Assembly: GCA_000492175.2 (NCBI GenBank)
Contig: CP097573.1
Span: forward strand, 1,178,001 to 1,242,000
Origin: Firmicutes bacterium ASF500
Lineage (GTDB): Bacteria; Bacillota; Clostridia; Oscillospirales; Oscillospiraceae
Direction of reading: 5' to 3'
DNA length: 64,000 nt
The notes under the pieces were generated by a model that was given only the letters and a program-made list of their open reading frames with translations, was not told where the DNA came from and made no database searches. Position 1 is the first letter of the stretch. Every line of letters starts with the position of its first letter. The translations under genes and the position numbers were made by a program. Shown piece by piece: positions 8,377 to 15,043 of the stretch.

Positions 8377-8390
8377 GATTATCGTTGTCC

Positions 8391-8466
8391 GGACGATTAG
8401 CTCAGCTGGTAGAGCATCCGCTTGACGTGCGGGAGGTCACAGGTTCAAGTCCTGTATCGTCCACCA
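8391..8466 (+). tRNA. tRNA-Val (anticodon GAC), CCA encoded
   Basis: Acceptor GGACGAT (8391-8397) pairs with ATCGTCC (8456-8462). The anticodon stem CCGC/GCGG encloses TTGACGT, giving GAC. The T-loop is TTCAAGT and CCA is encoded at 8464-8466. It is the last clearly chromosomal gene before the conjugative element, so its 3' end is a natural place to look for an attachment site, although no matching repeat was seen near 57.3 kb. Confidence 0.93.
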
Positions 8467-8493
8467 ACTTGCATTGACAAAAAAGATGCAGAC

Positions 8494-8523
8494 AAAAATT
8501 CCGCACTTCGGTGTGGAATTTTT
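8494..8523 (+). terminator. Terminator of tRNA-Val
   Basis: An A-rich arm at 8494-8506 pairs with 8511-8523 (one G-T pair) around a TTCG loop and ends in a T-run. Confidence 0.85.
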
Positions 8524-8689
8524 GCATTAAATCAGCAATTTAGCGAAAAAGAATGAATATTTTTCGAGCGTTTCAAAATTTTGGGTGCGTAAAATAAAAA
8601 TAACGTGTCGGAGATGCAAATTCCCCGAATTTGGGAGTTTTTAGAAGCACACATGACTCGAACTCCCCAGCATTCAAAAAAAGAGATTT

Positions 8690-8737
8690 GCCACCCACAG
8701 TCTGCCAGCCACCCAGGCAGACCGTGGGCGGCTTTTT
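8690..8737 (+). terminator. Long hairpin with T-run in the gene-free stretch before the element
   Basis: Imperfect 17-base arms (8690-8706 and 8716-8732, with GTCTGCC/GGCAGAC at the core) are followed by TTTTT. The stretch 8524-8867 holds no credible gene. Besides this hairpin it contains a long untranslated leader to the next gene, and the left boundary of the element probably lies here. Confidence 0.65.
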
Positions 8738-8867
8738 CATTATCCAGTCTGTTCAGATTGGTGGTTATGCTTGGTTTGTCTTTGGTTCCTTGGTGGTATT
8801 GGTGAATAGCTTTCCCCATGCCTTTCAGCTATACTTGGCCTGCAACCGGCAGAAAGGAGAATGACAC

Positions 8868-9254
8868 ATGGCCACCACAAAGAACCTCTGCGCACAAATC
8901 AGCCTCGACCTGCATCAGAAAATTTCCGAAGCCAGAGAGGCGGCGGGCCTGACCACCGCACAGTACATCACCGAACTGCTCACCGAATACTTCAAAATAA
9001 AAGAAAATGGAGGGAACATCACCATGACGAACAACAACACCAGGACCCTGGCCTTTCAGATCTCGGAGGAACTTTTCCAGCGGATCAAAACCCACCTGGA
9101 GCGCGAGACCCAGCGCACCGGCAGGAAGCTGACCCAGCGGGAGTTCGTGCTGGGGCTGATCGAGGAGGCCCTGGAGGCGGCGGAGCGGCAGGAGGAGGCC
9201 GCCCCCATCAGCAACGGTGACGAGGCGGATGACAGCACCGAGCAAGAGATCTGA
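8868..9254 (+). CDS. Tandem ribbon-helix-helix DNA-binding protein
   Basis: The 128-residue protein contains two copies of an Arc/MetJ-like unit: LCAQISLDLHQKISEAREAA at residues 7-26 with its helix pair, and LAFQISEELFQRIKTHLERE at about 60-79 with its own. Each begins with a short strand followed by two helices. Two units in one chain would form a pseudo-dimer that binds DNA as a monomer. AAAGGAG precedes the ATG. It is the first gene of the element and is followed by a strong terminator, so it probably acts as a regulator or relaxosome accessory. Confidence 0.6.
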   Translation: MATTKNLCAQISLDLHQKISEAREAAGLTTAQYITELLTEYFKIKENGGNITMTNNNTRTLAFQISEELFQRIKTHLERETQRTGRKLTQREFVLGLIEEALEAAERQEEAAPISNGDEADDSTEQEI

Positions 9255-9418
9255 CACCCCCAGCCAGGGCTGCTCCAAAAGGGAGCGGCCCCGGCCCGTT
9301 TCAAGCCGTTTGTGCCAGCCCAAGGCAGGGTGGCATCCGTGTGCCCTGCCAGGACGGTAAAACGCGGTGTCGGCCCCTTTGTGGCCCAGCGTGACGGCCT
9401 CCTGCCCACAGCAGCAAT

Positions 9419-9468
9419 GCGCCCCGGAGATTTCCCGAGTTTTGGGGAAACCTCCGGGGCGCTTTTTT
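9419..9468 (+). terminator. Strong terminator after the ribbon-helix-helix gene
   Basis: An 11-bp perfect outer stem (9419-9429 with 9452-9462), an inner TTTCCC/GGGAAA stem and TTTTTT at 9463-9468. The 164 bases between the gene and this hairpin show no coding signal. Confidence 0.9.
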
Positions 9469-9472
9469 GTTT

Positions 9473-9652
9473 TCAGCTTGCCAGCACAGGCGCCGTGTCG
9501 CGCCAGACGTCCTCCAGCTTCCGGGCCTGGAACGCCCGGTTCTCCTCCGCTGTGGCGGTGCGGATACGGTTCAGCTTCCCGCAGTCCGGGCACTGGCAGG
9601 GCTTGGACACGGCCTCGATCTCAAAGTGGCAGTAATCGCAGACGAACACCAT
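9473..9652 (-). CDS. Small zinc-ribbon protein
   Basis: A 59-residue protein starting MVFVCDYCHFEIEAVSK with two Cys pairs (CDYC and CPDC) in a rubredoxin-like ribbon, followed by an Arg-rich helix. It starts at ATG 9652 with an AGGGAG site about 10 bases upstream and has a good promoter at 9688-9716. It is transcribed against its neighbours. Function unknown. Confidence 0.6.
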   Translation of the reverse strand: MVFVCDYCHFEIEAVSKPCQCPDCGKLNRIRTATAEENRAFQARKLEDVWRDTAPVLAS

Positions 9653-9687
9653 TTTGACCCATCTCCCTATATTTTTCACTGAGGGAC

Positions 9688-9716
9688 AGTATACCACTTT
9701 TGCCCCAGTCATACAA
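9688..9716 (-). promoter_or_regulatory. Promoter of the zinc-ribbon gene
   Basis: On the minus strand TTGTAT at 9716-9711, a 17-base spacer and TATACT at 9693-9688. Confidence 0.6.
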
Positions 9717-9849
9717 GCCATAGTGGCGTTTTCCCTGTTTTGCCCAAAATATGGTGTACATAACAGCAGCGTAACGGCCCCCGCCCAAAGAAAAGCAAGC
9801 CCCGCAAAGGCCCCAGCCATCCGTCAAAACAACGAAAGCGAAACGACCG

Positions 9850-9900
9850 AACAGCCAGGGAGAGCGCCCCCGTTTGCGGGACGTTCTCCCTGGCTGTTTT
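9850..9900 (+). terminator. Long hairpin just upstream of the primase ribosome site
   Basis: A 14-bp stem (9850-9863 with 9885-9898), an inner CCCG/CGGG stem and a short T-run. It ends 11 bases before the GGAGGTG of the primase gene, so it may act as an attenuator or translational control element rather than a simple terminator. Confidence 0.65.
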
Positions 9901-9925
9901 GCGTTTATGGAGGAGGTGATGAATC

Positions 9926-11779
9926 ACGAAACAGAAAACAGGCCAGAAGGATCTCTGGAAATTCACGGACGAGGAGATGGAGACCGCTAAAAACACAGAT
10001 CTGCCGGATCTGCTGGAACACCTGGGATACAGCGTCTGGCGGGTAGGCAGCCGCTACCACACCACCAAGGAGATGGACAGTATCCGCATCAAGGACCGCC
10101 GCACCTGGAAGCGCTACTCCAACGGCAAGGGCGGGGACGCCATCACTTTCCTGCAGGAGTTCTGCGGCAAGGATTTCCGGGAGGCCGTCAACTATCTGCT
10201 GGAATTCAACGGCAAGCGTTCCAGGGACTCCCCCGCCCCGCGCCCCAAACCCGCCCAGGCGGAGGAGAAGCCCGCTTTCGCCCTGCCCATCCCCCACCCG
10301 GACCAGCGGAGGGTGTTTGCCTATCTTCAAAAGAGAGGCATCGCCCCCCAGGTGATCCGGGGCTTCATCAAGTCCGGCCTGCTCTATGAGGACAGCCTGC
10401 ACCACAACTGCGTGTTCGTGGGCCGGGACAGCGGCGGCAAACCGGTGTTCGCCAGCAAGCGCGGCACCTATGACCTGAACGGCCCCGGCTTCAAGGGGGA
10501 CGCGGCGGGCAGCGACAAGAGCGTGGCCTTCCGTCTCCCCTGCGACCCTGCCTTGGATTGGGTGGCGGTGTTCGAGGCCCCCATCGACCTGATGAGCTTC
10601 TGCACCCTGCACCGGGCGGTCACCAGCAACGCCGTGGCCCTGTGCGGCCTGTACCAAGGCCCGCTGGACACCTACCTGCGGGAGAATCCGCACCTGAAGC
10701 GGATCGTCCTGTGTCTGGACGCAGACGGGCCGGGGCAGGAGGCCACGGAAAAGTTTCAGGCGGAGTACACCGCAAGGGGCTGCGAGGTATCCGTCAAGGT
10801 TCCCGCTCTGGGCAAGGACTGGAACGAGCTTTTGCAGCACCAGGTTTTTGGAAAGGAGATCGCAGCGCCAAACCCCAAACATTTTCAATCAAAAAAGGAG
10901 GGAATCGAATCAATGGCAGACTTAGGGAAACTCATCAGCGACAAGACCGCCGCCGATACCCAGTGGCGTGAGCAGCGGCAGGCGGAGCGGGAGGCCGCCT
11001 CCAGCCTCCGGGACGAGAGCGTGGCGGAGATCGCCGCCGACCCGGAGGTGTTCGCCCGGTACCTGGATATGCAGGGGGACAACCCCACCTACAGCGCCGG
11101 AAACATCGCCATGGTCATGAAGCAGGACCCGGAGGCCACCATCGTGTTCACCCGCGACCGCTGGAAAGCCCTTGGCCGCTTTGTGCTGGAGACGGAGCAG
11201 GACAAGGGGAGCAAGATCTTTGTCCGGCCCTCCACGGGCCGGGGGTATACCCTGGCGGACGCCTTTGATGTGACCCAGACCCAGGGCCGGGACATTGGGA
11301 CACCGCACCTGGAGGACAACACCCCGGAGATGGAAACGGCGCTGGCCGCCCTGCTGAACTACTCCCCCGTCCAAGTGACGGCTCAGGAGGAACTGGGCGC
11401 CCCGGCGTACTACGACCCCCGGAGCATGGTCCTGGCCGTGGACCCCGGCTGCCCGGACAGCGAGGCGTTCGGGGCCATCGCCGCCGAGATCGCCCAGGCC
11501 CGCTTCCATGACCGGGGCTTTAACCGGGCATACAGCCGGGAGGGCTGTGAACTGAGCGCCCAGAGCGTGGCCTACATCCTGTGCCGCCGCTTCGGCATCA
11601 GCCGGGAGCTGCCGGATCTGTCCAAGCTGCCGGAGCTGTTCCGGGGCCGGCAGGATCAGGGGCGGCTGGAGGTGCTGAACACCATCCGGGACATGGGCAA
11701 GCAGATGGTCGGCGGCATCGAAAAGAGCCTCGCCCCGCCCCAGCGGGCTGCTCCCACCGCCCACAGAGACACCAGATAA
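9926..11779 (+). CDS. DUF3991/Toprim primase-like protein fused to an ArdC/LtrC-like domain; probable ACG start
   Basis: About 617 residues. The N-terminal third resembles the DUF3991 region of element-borne primases (YHTTKEMDSIRIKD, GKGGDAITFLQEF). Next comes a Toprim-type domain with the acidic residues of VAVFEAPIDLMS and LCLDADGPGQEA. From about residue 330 a second part (MADLGKLISDKTAAD onward) resembles LtrC/ArdC-like proteins. The frame is coding upstream of ATG 9977: it reads TKQKTGQKDLWKFTDEE from ACG 9926, which lies 7 bases after GGAGGTG, with an in-frame TGA just before. ATG 9977 has no properly spaced ribosome site. It likely primes complementary-strand synthesis after transfer. 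Confidence 0.7.
   Translation, partial: TKQKTGQKDLWKFTDEEMETAKNTDLPDLLEHLGYSVWRVGSRYHTTKEMDSIRIKDRRTWKRYSNGKGGDAITFLQEFCGKDFREAVNYLLEFNGKRSRDSPAPRPKPAQAEEKPAFALPIPHPDQRRVFAYLQKRGIAPQVIRGFIKSGLLYEDSLHHNCVFVGRDSGGKPVFASKRGTYDLNGPGFKGDAAGSDKSVAFRLPCDPALDWVAVFEAPIDLMSFCTLHRAVTSNAVALCGLYQGPLDTYLRENPHLKRIVLCLDADGPGQEATEKFQAEYTARGCEVSVKVPALGKDWNELLQHQVFGKEIAAPNPKHFQSKKEGIESMADLGKLISDKTAADTQWREQRQAEREAASSLRDESVAEIAADPEVFARYLDMQGDNPTYSAGNIAMVMKQDPEATIVFTRDRWKALGRFVLETEQDKGSKIFVRPSTGRGYTLADAFDVTQTQGRDIGTPHLEDNTPEMETALAALLNYSPVQVTAQEELGAPAYYDPRSMVLAVDPGCPDSEAFGAIAAEIAQARFHDRGFNRAYSREGCELSAQSVAYILCRRFGISRELPDLSKLPELFRGRQDQGRLEVLNTIRDMGKQMVGGIEKSLAPPQRAAPTAHRDTR
10913..11779 (+). other. Internal translation start giving the ArdC/LtrC-like domain alone
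   Basis: Inside the primase gene, AAGGAGGG at 10895-10902 is followed 10 bases later by an in-frame ATG (10913) that begins the second domain. A separate 288-residue product is therefore likely, or two formerly separate genes have fused. The domain boundary falls exactly at this ATG. Confidence 0.55.
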
Positions 11780-11827
11780 CAAGCATGATTCAGGGGAAAA
11801 AGTAATTGAAAACGGAGGAAGATACCT

Positions 11828-12796
11828 GTGAAACGCATCTTTACTATCCTGTGCGCCCTCGCCCTCGTCATGGCCGGGAGCGCCACCGCCCTGGCCGCGG
11901 AACCCACCGAGGGTGGCCAGAGCGCCAGCTACTACCCCATCTCCGTGGAGGAGTACACCTACGGCGACTTTGACGAGCTGCGGATCAATAAGACCTATCA
12001 GCTCTCCCTGTCGGATGATCCCAGCCTCATCCCCACCGGGGACTTCACCCGGAACGGGCGGCACTACTACCTGCTGGACATGACCCGGAAGGACGAGGTG
12101 GGCGTGGACATCCAGACCCACACTGAGACGGTCACCCAGGCCAGCGATACCAACAGCCTGGAGACCATCCTCCAGCGGCTGGACGCGGAGATGGAGGTCA
12201 CCACCGAGGACGGCTACGTTGGCGTCCTGCGGCTGGACCACACCAGCGTCCAGGTCACCACGGACGGCTACGCCACCAAGACCAGTACCCTGTCCGCCAG
12301 CCGCAGCTACCCGAACTTGTCGGAAGCGGATGTGTCCCTCATCCCCAAGAGCATCGAGGACAAGGGCAAGACCCTGACTCTGGGGGATGTGAAGTGGAGC
12401 GAGTCCATGGATGTGGACGGCGAGGGCAATCCCGTCACCCGCTACACCGCCACCGCCAGCTACACCGGGACCGCCACCAGCCGGTACGCTACCGGCTACA
12501 CCGTCAGCGCCAGCTACACCGGCGAGGTGTCCAAGGCCAACTGCGCCGTGGTCACCTACACCGCCATCTTCGGCAGCGAGAAAGCCCCGGAGGAGTCCAA
12601 GGCCCCGGACGGCGATGAAAAGCATGATCCCGATCCCAGCCAGACGGAGGACCCCAGCGGCACCGAGGCCCCGGACACTGTGAAGGGACCTGTGGATCTG
12701 TCCGGCCTGAAACGCCCTGTGATCATTGGTGTGGTGGTGCTGGCCCTGGGCGTTGGCGGCGTGTTCGCCTTTAAGAAGTTCAAAGAGAGGAGATGA
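11828..12796 (+). CDS. Secreted, membrane-anchored surface protein
   Basis: A 322-residue protein with a signal peptide (MKRIFTILCALALVMAG) and an extracellular part with Tyr/Thr-rich repeats such as TATASYTGTATSRYATGYTV. A Pro/Asp/Glu-rich stalk, one C-terminal membrane helix (PVIIGVVVLALGVGGVFAF) and a basic tail KKFKERR follow. The start is GTG 11828 after GGAGG. Its stop overlaps the sortase start by 4 bases. It is probably part of the cell-surface module with the sortase and adhesin; binding partner unknown. Confidence 0.65.
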   Translation: MKRIFTILCALALVMAGSATALAAEPTEGGQSASYYPISVEEYTYGDFDELRINKTYQLSLSDDPSLIPTGDFTRNGRHYYLLDMTRKDEVGVDIQTHTETVTQASDTNSLETILQRLDAEMEVTTEDGYVGVLRLDHTSVQVTTDGYATKTSTLSASRSYPNLSEADVSLIPKSIEDKGKTLTLGDVKWSESMDVDGEGNPVTRYTATASYTGTATSRYATGYTVSASYTGEVSKANCAVVTYTAIFGSEKAPEESKAPDGDEKHDPDPSQTEDPSGTEAPDTVKGPVDLSGLKRPVIIGVVVLALGVGGVFAFKKFKERR

Positions 12797-13644
12797 AGCC
12801 CTTGAAATTCCGCAGTTTTCTGCTGGCTATGATGCTGTGCGCCCTCTGCTGCGTCCCGACCCACGCGCTGGAATACAGCTTTGACGCGCCGGAGGATTAC
12901 CTCTTCGGTCAGCCCACCAGCGATGACACCATCTACGAATGGGAAAACCCCAACGTGGACCGGAGCAAGAACACGGCCCTCGTGGCCCCCGGCTTCGGGA
13001 CCCCCACCAGCTACCTCCCCGGCAGCGGCGAGTATCTCACGCCCAACCTTGTCCCCGGCGCACTCAGCGGCGGGCTGATGAATCAGGTGGGCGGCGCCAA
13101 CATCAACGGGGGCACGGTAGGCGGTTCTGTCGTCCCCGGCCAGTACCCCTCGGTGGGCGGCGGCAATGTCACCATGACCCAGATCCCCGGCGGCAGCCCC
13201 ACCGGCATCGCCCAGGGCAATACCACGGGCGGCTACACGGAGGTGACCAGCGGCCTCTACTACCCCAACGGCAGCCTGGGCACCCTCAAGATCCCCTCCA
13301 TTGGCCTGACGGTGGGCATCTACGAGGGCACCGGCAGCGCCCCCCTGCTGAAAGGCGCGGGTCATTTCACCAACACCAGCATCTGGGATGGCAATGTGGC
13401 CCTGGCTGGCCACAACCGGGGTGTGCGCAATGATTTCGGGAAGCTCCACACCCTGTCCGTGGGCGATACCGTCACCCTGACCACCCTGCTGGGGACCCGC
13501 ACCTACGCAGTCACCAGCGTGGAGAAGGTCAGCGTCAACGACTCCAGCGGCACCGCCGCCACCACCGACAACCGCGTCACCCTCTACACCTGCGTCATGA
13601 ATCAGCCGGAGTACCGCTGGAAGGTCACGGCGGTGGAAAGATGA
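12793..13644 (+). CDS. Sortase (class C/D-like transpeptidase)
   Basis: A 283-residue secreted enzyme with signal peptide, a long Gly/Pro/Asn-rich linker (to about 155), then the sortase beta-barrel starting LGTLKIPSIGLTVGIYEG. The catalytic residues are all visible: His in LAGHNRG, Cys in TLYTC, and Arg in EYRWKV. Sortases join LPXTG-type proteins to the wall or to pilin subunits; the nearby adhesin ending LPTTGY is the obvious substrate. There is no C-terminal membrane anchor, and the signal segment may serve as one. Confidence 0.88.
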   Translation: MKPLKFRSFLLAMMLCALCCVPTHALEYSFDAPEDYLFGQPTSDDTIYEWENPNVDRSKNTALVAPGFGTPTSYLPGSGEYLTPNLVPGALSGGLMNQVGGANINGGTVGGSVVPGQYPSVGGGNVTMTQIPGGSPTGIAQGNTTGGYTEVTSGLYYPNGSLGTLKIPSIGLTVGIYEGTGSAPLLKGAGHFTNTSIWDGNVALAGHNRGVRNDFGKLHTLSVGDTVTLTTLLGTRTYAVTSVEKVSVNDSSGTAATTDNRVTLYTCVMNQPEYRWKVTAVER

Positions 13645-14018
13645 GCGTGGAATACGCCAGCGCCATAGAGGAATTGGCGCAGGTGCTGGCCAACCGCTTT
13701 GCGCGGCTTGCGCGGGGCTGGGAGGCCAGTACGCCCGGTAAGCGGCAGGATGATCTGGAAAAGATCCTGGCCGCCCGAAATGTGGCGGCTAAACTTCCTG
13801 ACCTGATCACGGAATCGGATGCTCTGGCCCTACTGAACCTGGAAGACCCGCTGCAGGCCGTAGCGGAGCAGTGGCTGAAGATGACCGGGCTGGACCGCCC
13901 CCAGGATGACGCCCTCCGCCAGTGTGTTGGGACGCTGTGCGGCAGCGCTTTACGGCAGGATGCCCTCCAGACGGCAAAAACGCAAAAAGCGCACCGCCGT
14001 GACACCATGGCGAGATAA
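13641..14018 (+). CDS. Small protein of unknown function
   Basis: A 125-residue soluble, helical protein (EELAQVLANRFARLARGW, DPLQAVAEQWLKM) without recognised motifs. Its ATG overlaps the sortase stop (ATGA), so it is co-translated with the surface module. There is no signal peptide, so it acts inside the cell. Confidence 0.5.
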   Translation: MSVEYASAIEELAQVLANRFARLARGWEASTPGKRQDDLEKILAARNVAAKLPDLITESDALALLNLEDPLQAVAEQWLKMTGLDRPQDDALRQCVGTLCGSALRQDALQTAKTQKAHRRDTMAR

Positions 14019-14122
14019 TCCGGCTGAAAACTGTCTGTCGATTGTGTTCGACTTTCCCCGCCTTCTGTGGTATGGTTCGGTATGCAAAAGCCCCACCATA
14101 TTACGAAACGGAGGAATCGAGC

Positions 14123-14962
14123 ATGAAAAACAGAAAAACCCTGTCCCTGCTGCTGGCGGGAACCATGACCGCCGCCCTGCTGGCCGTACCCGCCCAGGCG
14201 GCGGAACAGCAGCCCCAGACGCCCGTCCCCTACGCCATCAGCGCGGATCACTGGAGCCGGAAGGACTTCTCCCAAGAGGCCAACCCGGAGGTGTTCACCG
14301 GCGTGTACAGCCGGGAGCTGTATAACGCCATCCGCCAGACCATGGTGGACGGCACCAGCGAGACCGCCCCCGCCTACACCATGGTGAGCAAGGAGGACTA
14401 CAGCGCGGTGAAAAAGCTCATCGGGCGCATGGAGGGCGTCCTGCGGTACGAACACCATGTGCCCCAGGGCTTCACCGACTACTGGCGGTACCTGGACTAC
14501 TTCGCCGTGTCCGCCGAGATGCCGGAAAACTACCAGGCGCCCCTGGACTTCGTCCAGCCTGTCATCGAGGCCACGGCGGAGATGGGTAGCCGGGAGCGGG
14601 TGGAAGCCTTCAACGACTACATCCGCACCCTGCTGGCCTACCAAAAGGGAAAGACCTCCGGCATCACCCAGACCTTCGCCCCCCATACCGGGGAGCTGAA
14701 AGCGGCCTGCGGGTCCTACGCCAGAGCGCTGAAGTTCCTGTGCGGGGCGGCGGACATCCCCTGCTTCACCGTCAGCAGCAAGACCCACACCTGGAACCTC
14801 GTGTATGTGGAGAGCCAGTGGCTCCATGTGGACGTGTCCGCCAACGACCTCTCCGGCAGGAACGGGGTCCTGCTGGTGGAAAGCTACCAGACCGGGAAGG
14901 ATCAGGCCCCGAAGGCCACCGCCTTCCTTAAGGAACTGTTCGCACCCGGATCAACGAAATAA
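14123..14962 (+). CDS. Secreted transglutaminase-like protein
   Basis: A 279-residue protein with a signal peptide (MKNRKTLSLLLAGTMTAALLA). The C-terminal half shows a transglutaminase-like Cys-His-Asp core: AACGSYARALKFLCGAADI (Cys), KTHTWNLVYV (His) and WLHVDVSAND (Asp). Such domains act as thiol proteases or amide-forming cross-linkers. Its place between sortase and adhesin suggests processing or cross-linking of surface proteins. ATG 14123 follows GGAGG by 8 bases. The preceding 100 bases carry a motif also seen at 37211. Confidence 0.75.
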   Translation: MKNRKTLSLLLAGTMTAALLAVPAQAAEQQPQTPVPYAISADHWSRKDFSQEANPEVFTGVYSRELYNAIRQTMVDGTSETAPAYTMVSKEDYSAVKKLIGRMEGVLRYEHHVPQGFTDYWRYLDYFAVSAEMPENYQAPLDFVQPVIEATAEMGSRERVEAFNDYIRTLLAYQKGKTSGITQTFAPHTGELKAACGSYARALKFLCGAADIPCFTVSSKTHTWNLVYVESQWLHVDVSANDLSGRNGVLLVESYQTGKDQAPKATAFLKELFAPGSTK

Positions 14963-14980
14963 TCAAACCCATACCCACAC

Positions 14981-15013
14981 CGGCAGGCCGCAGAAGCGGC
15001 CTGCCGCTTTTTT
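14981..15013 (+). terminator. Terminator between the transglutaminase and adhesin genes
   Basis: An 11-bp perfect stem (14981-14991 with 14996-15006), loop AGAA and TTTTTT at 15008-15013. Only 30 bases separate it from the adhesin start, with no visible promoter, so adhesin expression probably depends on readthrough. Confidence 0.88.
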
Positions 15014-15043
15014 GTTCTCAACAGATCGCAGAAAGGAGTTTCC

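Noticed and set aside
8391..8466. tRNA-Val 3' end as the attachment site of the element
   Set aside because: No matching copy of the tRNA end was seen near 57.3 kb, so the idea is not supported from this sequence.
8532..8864. Short frames on both strands between tRNA-Val and the ribbon-helix-helix gene
   Set aside because: They overlap terminators, have no ribosome sites, and disagree with the low coding signal of the stretch.
10922..12625. A 567-residue minus-strand frame
   Set aside because: Opposite the primase fusion and the surface protein, which both have clear domains and ribosome sites.
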